The notes below the pieces were generated by a model. The model was not told where the DNA came from. It ran no database searches and saw only the letters and a program-made list of their open reading frames with translations. From Candidatus Latescibacterota bacterium (GTDB lineage: Bacteria; Latescibacterota; MWCZ01), in assembly GCA_022706085.1 (NCBI GenBank), contig JAKJDF010000014.1:1-41667 (forward strand): DNA of 41,667 bases, in the 5' to 3' direction. Shown here piece after piece: positions 15,777-23,795 of the stretch. The first letter of the stretch is position 1; every line of letters starts with the position of its first letter. Made by a program: the position numbers and the translations under genes.

Positions 15777-18581
15777 CTATGCCAGTACCACCCGCACCGT
15801 CATGATTTTCTTCGGGCCGGCGGTAAACGACACGGTTGATCCGACGGGGGAGAGCTTCTCCACCGGTTTCTCGTTCAGTTGCAGCAATTCCGCCGCGGCG
15901 ATGGGCTTCCACGCCGTCACGGTTACCTTCTGTTCCCGCGTGGTCGGATTGACGACGCGCAGCACGATGCCGTTGCCGTCTTCCGCCGTCTTCATGCCGC
16001 TCAGGACGAGGTCGTTCGGCGCGATGCTGAAGAAGGAGAGCTCCTGCGGCAGGTCGCCGGGGTGGCTGCACGCCTGCGCGACTTCCACCGGCAGGTTGAG
16101 CTTTTCCACTTCGAGGAACGTTTTGCCGTCCGCCCACGTGCCGCTGTGCGGGTAGATGCGGTAGGTGAACGTGTGCTTGCCAGGGCACTGGGCCAGCTCC
16201 ATTTCCGGATGGCGTTCCCAGCGCCACGACACGGTGGTCAGCTCCACCTGATACGCGCGCATCAGCGTGATGCAGAGGCGGCGTTCCTTCGTATCCACCA
16301 CTTCGTATTCCCGCAGGCCGTCGTTGATCACCGCGAGGCCGTTCACCCCGTCGGAGACATCCACGAACCGGCCCATCGGGTGCGTCGGATTGGGCGAAAG
16401 CGCCCACGGGCTGCCTTCGGGGCGATCTATTTCGCGCTCCACCACGTCAAACGGCGTCTCCGCAGCGGATTTCTTCGCGTTGATGAAGGTCGGGAAGCAG
16501 ACGCGCAGGCGGTGGTCCTTGCACTCGTTATTGAACGACGTGGTGACTTCGACCGATTTTGCCCCACGCACCAGCCGCACAAGCGACGTGATCACCATCT
16601 CCTTCCGCTCGGCGGAGCGCCGTGCCCCGTCTCCGTTTGCGTCAAGCCGGCGGATGGTATCCGACTGGTCCTCTTCCAGTTTCACGGGGATCTGCATCCT
16701 GTGCTCGATCCTGAGCGTTGCGCTGAGGGGACCAGCTTCCACCACGGACACGGTGAACGGTGCGCCGATGGACGAGATCACCTCGTCGTACGCCGGGGCG
16801 ACGTGCCGCCAGGGGTGACCCGCTTCGCCGGAGTCCTCGAACTCGTTGAGCCCTTTGTAGACGCGGCCGGTGGCCTTCTCGGTAACCGTCAGCGTGCCGT
16901 CGCAGGCAACTTCGACCCGCAGGTGCTCGTTCTCCAGCGTACGCGCGCCGGCGAGCAGTGTTCCGATGGTGCCGGTGGGCTCATCGTGGCGCTTGAGGAT
17001 GTACGTCCTGTATCCCAGCGCGGGTATTTTTTCCGCCCAGAAATGCAGCTTGATCTGGTCGCTGTTCATCTCCATGGTGGCGTCGCCGAGGTGGCGTGCA
17101 ACGGCCATCTGCCGGGCACGGCTGACCTCCTGATGGTCCACCCGCTTGCCGGTAGTCGCTTCGTGGAGGGTGTAATACTCGATTTTCACTTCATCCGGCA
17201 GGTCCACGAAGGCGGTGATGGTTTCGTCGCGTTCGTACGGGGAGGGGTTGAACACCGTGAGTACGATCTCGTCCCAAGCGACGGACGAGTTGTTGATTCG
17301 CATCTGCATGGCGCCGAGCGCGCGCCGCATGATGCCTTCCGCGATGTTGCGCGCCTGATCGAGGCGGTTGAGCACGTCCAGTTCAATCTGGTCCACGCCG
17401 CTGCCCGCGATGGAATCGTGCGGGTGGCTCTGGAGGAGGAACTTCCACGCCAGATCGAACAGCGTCTGGGGGTATTCGGCGCCGAACGTGCTGGCGGCGA
17501 CGGCGAACGGCTCGGCGAGGCGCTGGAGGGCATATTCCGTGCGCGTGTTGGCCTGTTTCATGCGGCTGCGGCTGCTCGTCACGTCGCCGTAGAGGTGCAC
17601 CTTCTGCCCCAGTGCGCGTGGTGTCCGGCGCTCGCCCACGAGCACCGTGAGGTCCATATCCTTCACCGCTTCCTTCACCTTGGCGAGGTACGCGGGAAGG
17701 CTGCTGTGGAGGATCGTATCACCGGGTTCGAGCAGGTGCTTCGCCTTGCGGATCAGCTCGACTTCCAGCAGGTCGGGCTCGGTGCTGTCCAACCCCTGCA
17801 TATAGGCAAGGTACTTCGTCCGCGCGTGCTTCAATTCCTCCGCTTTGAGGTCGGCCAGCGCCTGCCGCAGGTTGGCCTCGTTGATCTCCTTCTTCACATC
17901 GAGCAGGAAGTGATGCCCCTGATACCGGTGCGGCCCCGCAAGGTGGAAGGGCAGCCAGCCTTTGGACCACTGGTACTTCCGGTCCGGGGTCTTCATCCCG
18001 TACACCGCCGGGCGCCAGACGCCGAAGTAGAAGTTGTACCGCGCCATCGAGCCCATGCGAGAGCCATACACGCGCGAGCCGTCCGGCGCCTCGTGGATGA
18101 ACTCGGACTTCGTCTCTTCCGGCTGGATGCCGTGGTAGAACAGAATCGTGTCAATGTCGAATCCGCGGTAAATCTGCGGCATCTGGGAGGTCTGGCCGTA
18201 GGAGAACGGGCTGTACCCGGTAAGGGTTACCTTACCGTACGCCAGGGACTTCTTCACGCCCCACAGCAGGTTTCGCACCAGTGACTCGCCGCTGACGTTG
18301 AACTCCTCCGGCAGGGTATACCAAGGGCCCACCATGATGCGGTCGTTCTTGATGTGCTTCGTCACACGCTCCCGCGCTTCGGGACGCACTTCAAGGTAGT
18401 CCTCGATCGGGATTACCTGGGAGTCCATCAGGTAGGCGGCGTAGTCCGGCTCTTTATCCAGGATGTTCAGCAGCTTGTCCATGAACTCGACAAGGAACAT
18501 GCGGGTATCCTGGAAGTTGTAAAGCCATTCCCTGTCCCAGTGCGTGTTGCTGATCACATGCATCTCGTAGCCGGTCGGCAT
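15777..18581 (-). CDS. Glycoside hydrolase family 38 (alpha-mannosidase-like)
   Basis: A 934-residue GH38 protein of usual length. NTHWDREW (12-19) supplies zinc ligands His14 and Asp16, and SHPHDSIAGSG supplies the later His ligand. The third key motif, normally PDSFG with the Asp that is both zinc ligand and nucleophile, reads SPFSYGQTSQMPQI: Phe126 stands where the Asp should be. Domain order is otherwise canonical: catalytic beta/alpha barrel, three-helix bundle near 300-420, then C-terminal beta-sandwiches. Family role: retaining hydrolysis of alpha-mannosides, probably cytoplasmic (no signal peptide). With the nucleophile missing, activity may be lost or the chemistry changed. AAAGGA lies 9 bases before ATG 18581. 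Confidence 0.88.
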   Translation of the reverse strand: MPTGYEMHVISNTHWDREWLYNFQDTRMFLVEFMDKLLNILDKEPDYAAYLMDSQVIPIEDYLEVRPEARERVTKHIKNDRIMVGPWYTLPEEFNVSGESLVRNLLWGVKKSLAYGKVTLTGYSPFSYGQTSQMPQIYRGFDIDTILFYHGIQPEETKSEFIHEAPDGSRVYGSRMGSMARYNFYFGVWRPAVYGMKTPDRKYQWSKGWLPFHLAGPHRYQGHHFLLDVKKEINEANLRQALADLKAEELKHARTKYLAYMQGLDSTEPDLLEVELIRKAKHLLEPGDTILHSSLPAYLAKVKEAVKDMDLTVLVGERRTPRALGQKVHLYGDVTSSRSRMKQANTRTEYALQRLAEPFAVAASTFGAEYPQTLFDLAWKFLLQSHPHDSIAGSGVDQIELDVLNRLDQARNIAEGIMRRALGAMQMRINNSSVAWDEIVLTVFNPSPYERDETITAFVDLPDEVKIEYYTLHEATTGKRVDHQEVSRARQMAVARHLGDATMEMNSDQIKLHFWAEKIPALGYRTYILKRHDEPTGTIGTLLAGARTLENEHLRVEVACDGTLTVTEKATGRVYKGLNEFEDSGEAGHPWRHVAPAYDEVISSIGAPFTVSVVEAGPLSATLRIEHRMQIPVKLEEDQSDTIRRLDANGDGARRSAERKEMVITSLVRLVRGAKSVEVTTSFNNECKDHRLRVCFPTFINAKKSAAETPFDVVEREIDRPEGSPWALSPNPTHPMGRFVDVSDGVNGLAVINDGLREYEVVDTKERRLCITLMRAYQVELTTVSWRWERHPEMELAQCPGKHTFTYRIYPHSGTWADGKTFLEVEKLNLPVEVAQACSHPGDLPQELSFFSIAPNDLVLSGMKTAEDGNGIVLRVVNPTTREQKVTVTAWKPIAAAELLQLNEKPVEKLSPVGSTVSFTAGPKKIMTVRVVLA

Positions 18582-19246
18582 GGCGAGGGTCCTTTCGTGG
18601 AAGAGGTCGGTGCGGGAGCAATCAGACAGTGTTGTGCAACGGTGAAAAGGTACAGCGGGCTGAGGGAAGTGGCAAACGGAGCGGGGGATGGCGCGATCTC
18701 ACCACCAGTTTACGCCCGGGGTAGTGGTCGTTTGGACAAACTCGGCGACCGGTTCCACCCGCGCGCGGTCACTTCGACAGGCTCAGGGACCGCGTTCGTC
18801 GCGGTCGGGACGGCGTGGTCGCTTGGCCAGGCTTCCTGCGGTTGCCTCCTCAGTGACCTGTTCTCTTTGTCAGCGCTCGCCTCTGCTTACGCGGTGGCTG
18901 AGCTTGTCGAAACCCGCGCAACGATTGGCAGGTCGCTCCGACAGGTTTCCTGCAGTCCCGCAGGCTCAGTGACCGATTCCCCACGAGCGGCCCTTCGACA
19001 GGCTCAGGGACCGCGACGCAGGCGCTTTCCTGTTGTTCCGGAAGGCTTCCTGAACCTGGTGCGCGCGGTGGCGGAGCCTGCTTCGTGCGGACAGCCTGTC
19101 AAAGCCCGCAGGTGCCAGCCTGCAGGTCGTTTCGACAGGCTCAACGACCGTGTTCGTTGCGGGCGGGGCCTAGTAGTCGTTCCGACAGGCTTCCTGCGAT
19201 TCCCGACAGGCTCAGCCACCATTCCGTGGTTACCGGGCCAGCGCGG
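18582..19246. other. 665-bp gene-free stretch filled by repeat array
   Basis: The first about 140 bases (18582-18725) are the upstream region of the GH38 gene, with no promoter I can name. The rest is almost entirely copies and half-copies of the TCGACAGGCTCAG repeat. Open frames through it translate to repetitive 'SLSK' or 'RQAQGP' strings and are not genes. Confidence 0.75.
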
Positions 19247-19265
19247 TCACTGAGCCTGTCGAAGT
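18726..19265. repeat. Array of TCGACAGGCTCAG palindromic repeats
   Basis: At least eight units. Simple form: GTCACTTCGACAGGCTCAGG-GACC at 18768 and, reversed, CACTGAGCCTGTCGAAGTG at 19248. Expanded forms place a CAGG-x-CCTG hairpin in the centre: 18950-18980 and 19178-19212. Another variant reads GGAGCCTGCTTCGTGCGGA...CCTGTCAAAGCC (19074-19110), repeated near 19660. Outer arms (GGTCGTT/AACGACC or CACT/AGTG) pair. Units occur in both orientations with irregular spacing, so this is not a CRISPR array. Confidence 0.88.
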
Positions 19266-19540
19266 GCCGCGCATCTCGCGAGGTCAGGCAATATGCCGTA
19301 CTCCCCGCGAATCAGGGCCAGCTTTTTCGCGCGGCTCCAGCCCTGTATCTGCTTTTCGCGGGCAAACGCTTCGTCCATCCTGTCGAATTGCTGCGCAAAC
19401 ACGAGGCGCACCGGCAGACGGCTTCTCGTGTACCTCGCCCCGACGCCCTGCACATGCTCCCAGAGCCGTCGGTCGATGTCAAGAGTGCTACCGGTATAGA
19501 AGGTGCCATCAGCGCATTCGAGGATGTACACGTGCGGCAT
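19247..19540 (-). CDS. GIY-YIG nuclease-domain protein
   Basis: A 97-residue single-domain GIY-YIG protein (UPF0213/YhbQ-like). VYILECADGTFYTGSTLD is the GIY/YIG hairpin; DIDRRLWEH holds the catalytic-type Arg; EAFAREKQIQGWSRAKK carries the conserved Glu of the metal site. Family: structure-specific or homing-type DNA endonucleases, though for this small group the role is unknown. The gene lies inside the repeat array: its last codons (LRQAQ) and stop are formed by one repeat copy (19247-19265), and another copy (19568-19592) sits just upstream. ATG 19540 is chosen because homology begins there; no Shine-Dalgarno is visible, and an in-frame start further upstream runs through the repeat. Confidence 0.85.
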   Translation of the reverse strand: MPHVYILECADGTFYTGSTLDIDRRLWEHVQGVGARYTRSRLPVRLVFAQQFDRMDEAFAREKQIQGWSRAKKLALIRGEYGILPDLARCAALRQAQ

Positions 19541-19564
19541 CAGCGGAAGCCCGGTTGTGCCATG

Positions 19565-19800
19565 CGCCGGCACTTCGACAGGCTCAGTGACCGGCTTGGC
19601 GTATCTGCTCGGCGGCAGCGTCAACGGCGCAATGTTGCCGCGGTGTTTTTCCGCGGGGTGGCGGAGCCTGCTTCGTGCGGAGAGCCTGTCAAAGCCCTTC
19701 GCGCCAGTCTGCAGGTCGTTTCGACAGGCTTCCTGCGGTCGCGCAGGCTCAACGACCGATTCCCCGCGCAGCCCTTCGACACGCTCAGGGACCGCGCGGG
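19565..19800. repeat. Second block of TCGACAGGCTCAG repeats
   Basis: Four units downstream of nnr and upstream of the GIY-YIG gene: 19568-19592 (simple), 19660-19697 (GGAGCCTGCTTCG variant), 19715-19758 (expanded GGTCGTT...AACGACC with an inner CAGGCTTCCTG) and 19772-19795 (degenerate, with CACGCTCAG). Together with the block at 18726-19265 they bracket the nuclease gene. Confidence 0.88.
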
Positions 19801-19806
19801 GTGGGG

Positions 19807-21366
19807 CTAACCCCTTTCCAGCTCCTTCAGCGCCCGTGGAAGGTGGCGGAGGATGTCCCCGGCAAGCATTCCGTGGACGCCCAGTTCGTCACGAGCCAGG
19901 TCTCCGGCCATGCCGTGCGCAAACGCCCCGAGCCGCGCGGCAACCTCGGGTTCCACGCCCTGCGCGATCAGGCCGGCGATCAGACCGGTCAGTACGTCCC
20001 CCGCACCTGCGGTTGCCATTCCCGCGTTGCCGGTCGGGTTGACCCATGTCTCGCCCGAGGGCCCGCACACCACCGTCGGCGCGCCCTTGAGGAGCAGCGT
20101 TACCCCCCACTCGCCGGCGGCGCGTCGGCACGATTCCGTCGGGTTATGCCGAATATCCGCGATGTCGCATCCAAGTAGCCGCGCGAACTCGCCGTAGTGC
20201 GGCGTCAGAACCGCAGGCTGAGGCAACGGAAACAGGCCGGCACCGGCAAGCGCGAACAACCCGTCCGCGTCTATCACCATGGGCACGGACGATTCGGAAA
20301 CAACGCGGCGGACAAGCTCTACCGTCTCCCTGAAGCGCCCGACTCCCGGACCTATCGCCAGCGCCTGCATCTGTGGCAGCAACCTGCGGATGTCCCCCAC
20401 TGCGCGGAGTGCGAGGCAACGTCGCTTCCGTAGTTCGGGCAGCGGAAGAGTGATTACCTCCGTCAGCTTCGTTTCGAGGATATCGTTCAGGCTCTCCGGG
20501 CAGCCGAGGTAGACCAGCCCCGCACCCGCGCGCAACGCCGCCTCCGACGCCAGCGCTGCGGCGCCTGTCATGCCGACGGATCCGGCCACCACCATCACGC
20601 GGCCGGCATCGCCCTTGTGCGCATCCGGCTGGCGCTTCGGCATCCACCCCGCGGCGTCGGTTTTCGACGTCATGAAGATCGGCGGCTCGCCTTCCAACGC
20701 CTCACGCACCGCGGCCTCCGGAAACCCGATATCCGCCACGGAGAGCGTTCCACAGTGACGCCGGCCGGGGTAGAACGCCTGCCCCGCTTTCGGCAGCCCG
20801 AACGTTACCGTCAGCGTCGCGTTCACCGCAACGCCGCAGATCTGGCCTGTGTCGCCCGAAACGCCTGAAGGAATGTCCACCGCAATCACCGGCACGCGCA
20901 GCCGGTTTGCCTCCTCGATGGCCGCCCGCATCCCGCCCTGCACATCGCCGGAGAGCCCGGTGCCGAGCAACGCGTCCACGAGGTAATCCGCATCTCTCCA
21001 CGAAGCCGCCGCTTCATGCACGGCCGCTTCTTCCGTCAGCGTGGCAACATCACCGCCTGCGGCCAGCCATTCCTCCATCGCCGACCGTGCATCGCCGGTC
21101 ACGCGCTCCGGCTCTCCAAGGAGGTACACCGCTACACGGGCGTTGTTCTCCTTCAGCAGCCGCGCGATGACAAATCCGTCGCCGCCGTTGTTTCCCCTGC
21201 CGCACAGCACGACGAACCGATCCCCCGCCACGGACCCCGCGCGCGAGAGCAGCTCCTCCACCACCGCTTGCCCGGCGCGGTGCATGAGCTCGATACCGGG
21301 TACCCCGTGGTGGTCAATCGTCCGGCGGTCAATCGCCGCCATCTGCCGTGCCGTTACCAGACGCAT
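19807..21366 (-). CDS. nnr: Bifunctional NAD(P)H-hydrate epimerase/dehydratase
   Basis: A 519-residue two-domain repair enzyme that converts damaged, hydrated NAD(P)H back to NAD(P)H in the cytosol. The N-terminal YjeF epimerase domain (1-215) shows GRGNNGGDGFV, DALLGTGLSG and PSGVSGDTG. The C-terminal ADP-dependent dehydratase domain (about 225-519) shows HKGDAGRVMVVAGS, IDADGLFAL, LTPHYGEFARLLG and the nucleotide-site AGAGDVLTG. Fusion of the two is normal in bacteria. AGAGGAA lies before ATG 21366. It stands between repeat blocks and is separated from the HAD gene upstream by 109 bp that contain another repeat copy. Confidence 0.95.
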   Translation of the reverse strand: MRLVTARQMAAIDRRTIDHHGVPGIELMHRAGQAVVEELLSRAGSVAGDRFVVLCGRGNNGGDGFVIARLLKENNARVAVYLLGEPERVTGDARSAMEEWLAAGGDVATLTEEAAVHEAAASWRDADYLVDALLGTGLSGDVQGGMRAAIEEANRLRVPVIAVDIPSGVSGDTGQICGVAVNATLTVTFGLPKAGQAFYPGRRHCGTLSVADIGFPEAAVREALEGEPPIFMTSKTDAAGWMPKRQPDAHKGDAGRVMVVAGSVGMTGAAALASEAALRAGAGLVYLGCPESLNDILETKLTEVITLPLPELRKRRCLALRAVGDIRRLLPQMQALAIGPGVGRFRETVELVRRVVSESSVPMVIDADGLFALAGAGLFPLPQPAVLTPHYGEFARLLGCDIADIRHNPTESCRRAAGEWGVTLLLKGAPTVVCGPSGETWVNPTGNAGMATAGAGDVLTGLIAGLIAQGVEPEVAARLGAFAHGMAGDLARDELGVHGMLAGDILRHLPRALKELERG

Positions 21367-21402
21367 GGGTAGTTCCTCTGAGGCGAGACAGGGAAACCTC
21401 TC

Positions 21403-21470
21403 ACTGAGCTTGTCGAAGTTCCGGTCTGCTTCGACAGGCTTCCTGCCAGGCGAGCAGGTTCAGCAACCGG
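21403..21470. repeat. TCGACAGGCTCAG repeat pair
   Basis: CACTGAGCTTGTCGAAGTTCC is followed by CTTCGACAGGCTTCCTG and a GCAGGTTCAGCAACCGG end. It is an inverted pair occupying the gap between nnr and the HAD gene. Confidence 0.75.
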
Positions 21471-21475
21471 CTAGT

Positions 21476-22183
21476 TCACCGGGTTCGTTCGCTCCCGCCC
21501 ATTCGCGCATTGATTGCCTCGATGACCCGCCCGATGTCACGTATCGTCGCGATTTCGTAGTCGGCATCCGTGGAGTGCGTGCCGAAGGTATCTCCGTACC
21601 GCGCCCAGACGGTCCACAGGCCGACCGCCTTTGCTCCGGTCACGTCCCGCGAAGGCCAATCTCCCACCATGACGGCCTCCTCCGGTGGCACGCCGAGAAG
21701 CGAAAGCACGCGCTCAAACGGCTCCTTCGCCGGCTTGCGCAGACCGGTATCCTCGAACGTTACCACCACGTCGAATGTGTGGTGCAGGCCGAGTTGGTAC
21801 AGCCGCAACCACGCCTCCCGCCGCGGCGCATCCGAGAGCACCGCCAGCTTCAGGCCGTTTCGCAGGAGCTGCGTCAGCGTCATCTTCACGTGTGGATATG
21901 GCTGAAGGGCGGCTTCGCGCGCCTTTCGGTACGCCACGATGCCCGCCGCGAGGATTTTGTAGTCTATCTGCCCGAGTGTTTCGGTGAGGAAGTGGTCGAA
22001 CACCTGCTGGTTCTCGATGCCCCGCTCGTCATAGGTGCGGTAGACGCCCGCCACAGCCTCCTCGATCGTCATCGGCAGGCCCGAATCCACCATTGCCCAC
22101 GCCGCCGCTTCCACGGCCTGCTTCTTCATGGCCATGAAGTCCACCAGCGTGTTGTCGAGGTCGAATATGACGGCGCGGATCAT
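21476..22183 (-). CDS. HAD-superfamily hydrolase
   Basis: A 235-residue haloacid-dehalogenase-like phosphatase, predicted cytosolic. Motif I is FDLDNT (nucleophile Asp8, Asp10). Motif II is in LAVLSDAPR. The motif III Lys is in GLRKPAKEPF. Motif IV is VGDWPSRDV with the metal-binding Asps. An inserted helical cap lies at 17-85, as in subfamily IA. Substrate is unknown; phosphoglycolate-like or sugar phosphates are usual. GGAGGC lies 7 bases before ATG 22183, and in-frame sequence upstream belongs to an intergenic repeat. It is divergent from the URO-D gene at 22584. Confidence 0.9.
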   Translation of the reverse strand: MIRAVIFDLDNTLVDFMAMKKQAVEAAAWAMVDSGLPMTIEEAVAGVYRTYDERGIENQQVFDHFLTETLGQIDYKILAAGIVAYRKAREAALQPYPHVKMTLTQLLRNGLKLAVLSDAPRREAWLRLYQLGLHHTFDVVVTFEDTGLRKPAKEPFERVLSLLGVPPEEAVMVGDWPSRDVTGAKAVGLWTVWARYGDTFGTHSTDADYEIATIRDIGRVIEAINARMGGSERTR

Positions 22184-22583
22184 CAACGGGCCTCCGGGGT
22201 ACCGGGAGAGGCGGTGAGCGAATGTTGATAAAGTAGCACGGGCCAGCGCTGAGGACAACGTTATGCGGGGGCCCCTGCGTGCGGCGAGCAGAGCACCTCT
22301 GCCTGAACCGACCCGGCACGGCGAAGCGTGCTCAGCGGCGCTTTTGCGGTTTTTCCCCCTCCCGTACGAAAAATCCCGTACCCCGACTGGATCATTTTCG
22401 CGAAAGCCCTTGACACGAACACGCCGCATCGCCTGAGTCATACTTGCTACCCCTTCGGGTTGCATGTGGCCGCCGGGACAGGTCGGCACGCCTTCCGAAC
22501 GCCGTTTGTCCGCCAGCCGGGGCGTGGTACGTTCTACCCTCACCGGACAGGGTGAGACGCCGATTCGACAAGGGGAGCCCGCC
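22184..22583. other. 400-bp divergent intergenic region
   Basis: Between divergent HAD and URO-D-like genes. It holds the 70-bp repeat (22369-22440) and no gene. Any promoters for the two flanking genes must lie here. A TTGACA occurs within the repeat (22410-22415) facing the URO-D gene, but there is no convincing -10 at 17 bp; CATACT lies at 23 bp. Confidence 0.5.
22369..22440 (-). repeat. 70-bp dispersed repeat, copy 2
   Basis: Reads AAAAATCCCGTACCCCGA, then ATTTTCGCGAAAG, then CTTGACACGAACACGCCGC and GCCTGAGTCA. It aligns along its whole length to copies 1 and 3. The TTGACA is conserved in all three full copies. Confidence 0.85.
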
Positions 22584-23663
22584 ATGAAACGCACGATGAC
22601 GTCCAAAGAACGCGTGTTAACGACGCTCGCGCACGCCGAGCCCGACCGCGTGCCGATCAACTACCATGCCAACGCCGGGATAGACCGCCGCCTGAAGGAA
22701 CACTACGGCCTCGACCCCAGGGATGGCGAGGGACTGGCAAAGGTGCTGGGGGTGGATTTCCGCGGTGTCGGTGCGCCGTACGTGGGCCCGAAGCTTCACC
22801 CTGACGTGCCCGGCCGCCACGTAGATATGTGGGGCATCCACACCCGCTGGATCGAGCACGAGACCGGCGGTTACTGGGATTACTGTGACTTCCCCCTAAA
22901 AGATGCCGACGAGGAGAGGATCCGCGCATGGCCCATGCCCTCGCCCGACGACTTTGACTATTCACACGTGGAGGAGGAGTGCAAGAAGAAAGAACACTAT
23001 GCGATCCACTGCGGCGGTGCGGGGCTGGGGGACATCATCAACAGCAGCGGCATGATCCGCACCATGGAGCAGGTGCTGGTGGACCTGATGACCGACGACC
23101 CGGCGGGTCTCGCGCTGATCGACCGCCGGCTGGGCATCCTTTTCGAAGTGACCCGGCGAACCATCGAGGCGGCAAAAGGGCGCATTGACCTGATGTGGAT
23201 GGGCGAGGATCTCGGTACTCAGTACACCCCGCTGATCAGCCTGGAGCTCTACAGGAAGCACCTGCGGCCACGGCATCAGCGCTTCGTTGATCTGGCGAAA
23301 CACTACAACCTGCCGGTAATCATCCACACCTGTGGTTCGAGCAGCTGGGTGTACGAAGACTTCATAGAGATGGGCTTCACCGGGGTGGATACGCTCCAGC
23401 CGGAAGCAGCGAATATGGCCCCGGAGTACCTGAAGCGCACGTTCGGCGGGCGGCTGGCATTCCACGGGTGTATCTCCACCGCCGGCCCGGTAGCCTACGG
23501 CACGGTGGAGGAAGTGGTGGAGGATGTCCGCCGCACGCTGGAAATCATGATGCCGGGCGGGGGATACTGTCTGTCGCCGACGCACGCGCTGCAGGATAAC
23601 TCCCCGACGGAGAACGTGGTGGCGATGTACGATGCGGCACACAAATACGGTGTGTACGGGTAG
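22584..23663 (+). CDS. URO-D family methyltransferase-like protein
   Basis: A 359-residue URO-D-fold protein. It contains MTSKERVLTTLAHAEPDRVP (typical opening), WMGEDLGTQ, IIHTCGS with His248/Cys250, and FHGCIST with Cys296. The H-x-C...C set matches the zinc site of MtaA-type methylcobamide methyltransferases, complete here in contrast to the paralogue at 7373. Family knowledge therefore supports zinc-dependent methyl transfer involving a corrinoid or thiol rather than heme synthesis; no corrinoid-binding protein gene is adjacent. AAGGGGAG precedes ATG 22584. The gene is monocistronic; the next gene starts 132 bp later. Confidence 0.85.
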   Translation: MKRTMTSKERVLTTLAHAEPDRVPINYHANAGIDRRLKEHYGLDPRDGEGLAKVLGVDFRGVGAPYVGPKLHPDVPGRHVDMWGIHTRWIEHETGGYWDYCDFPLKDADEERIRAWPMPSPDDFDYSHVEEECKKKEHYAIHCGGAGLGDIINSSGMIRTMEQVLVDLMTDDPAGLALIDRRLGILFEVTRRTIEAAKGRIDLMWMGEDLGTQYTPLISLELYRKHLRPRHQRFVDLAKHYNLPVIIHTCGSSSWVYEDFIEMGFTGVDTLQPEAANMAPEYLKRTFGGRLAFHGCISTAGPVAYGTVEEVVEDVRRTLEIMMPGGGYCLSPTHALQDNSPTENVVAMYDAAHKYGVYG

Positions 23664-23675
23664 TTCGAAGGTGTC

Positions 23676-23785
23676 TCACGCGAAGTCGCGAAGAACGCGA
23701 AGGATTTTGAAGCAAGTGCTCTTCGTGCCTTCGTGTCTTCGTGCGAACAGAAATCTCACGCGAAGCCGCGAAGAACGCGAACAGG
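23676..23785. repeat. CACGCGAAG...CGAAGAACGCGAA intergenic repeat
   Basis: CTCACGCGAAG-x-CGCGAAGAACGCGAA occurs twice in direct orientation (from 23676 and 23757), separated by CTTCGTGCCTTCGTGTCTTCG. It is a dispersed repeat common in many bacterial genomes. It ends 10 bases before the next gene's start and the 3' edge supplies part of its leader. Confidence 0.75.
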
Positions 23786-23795
23786 AGGTGATTCT

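Noticed and set aside
15879-18284. Long open frame (about 800 codons) on the plus strand
   Set aside because: It is antisense to the GH38 gene, whose motifs are unambiguous; the translation is His/Arg/Val-rich, as expected of a GC-rich shadow frame.
18726-19800. Possible CRISPR array
   Set aside because: Repeats occur in both orientations, have irregular spacing and variable centres, no unique equal-length spacers, and no cas genes are present.
22410-22440. TTGACA in the 70-bp repeat as promoter for the URO-D gene
   Set aside because: No -10 at 16-18 bp; the best CATACT is at 23 bp. Kept as a possibility only.
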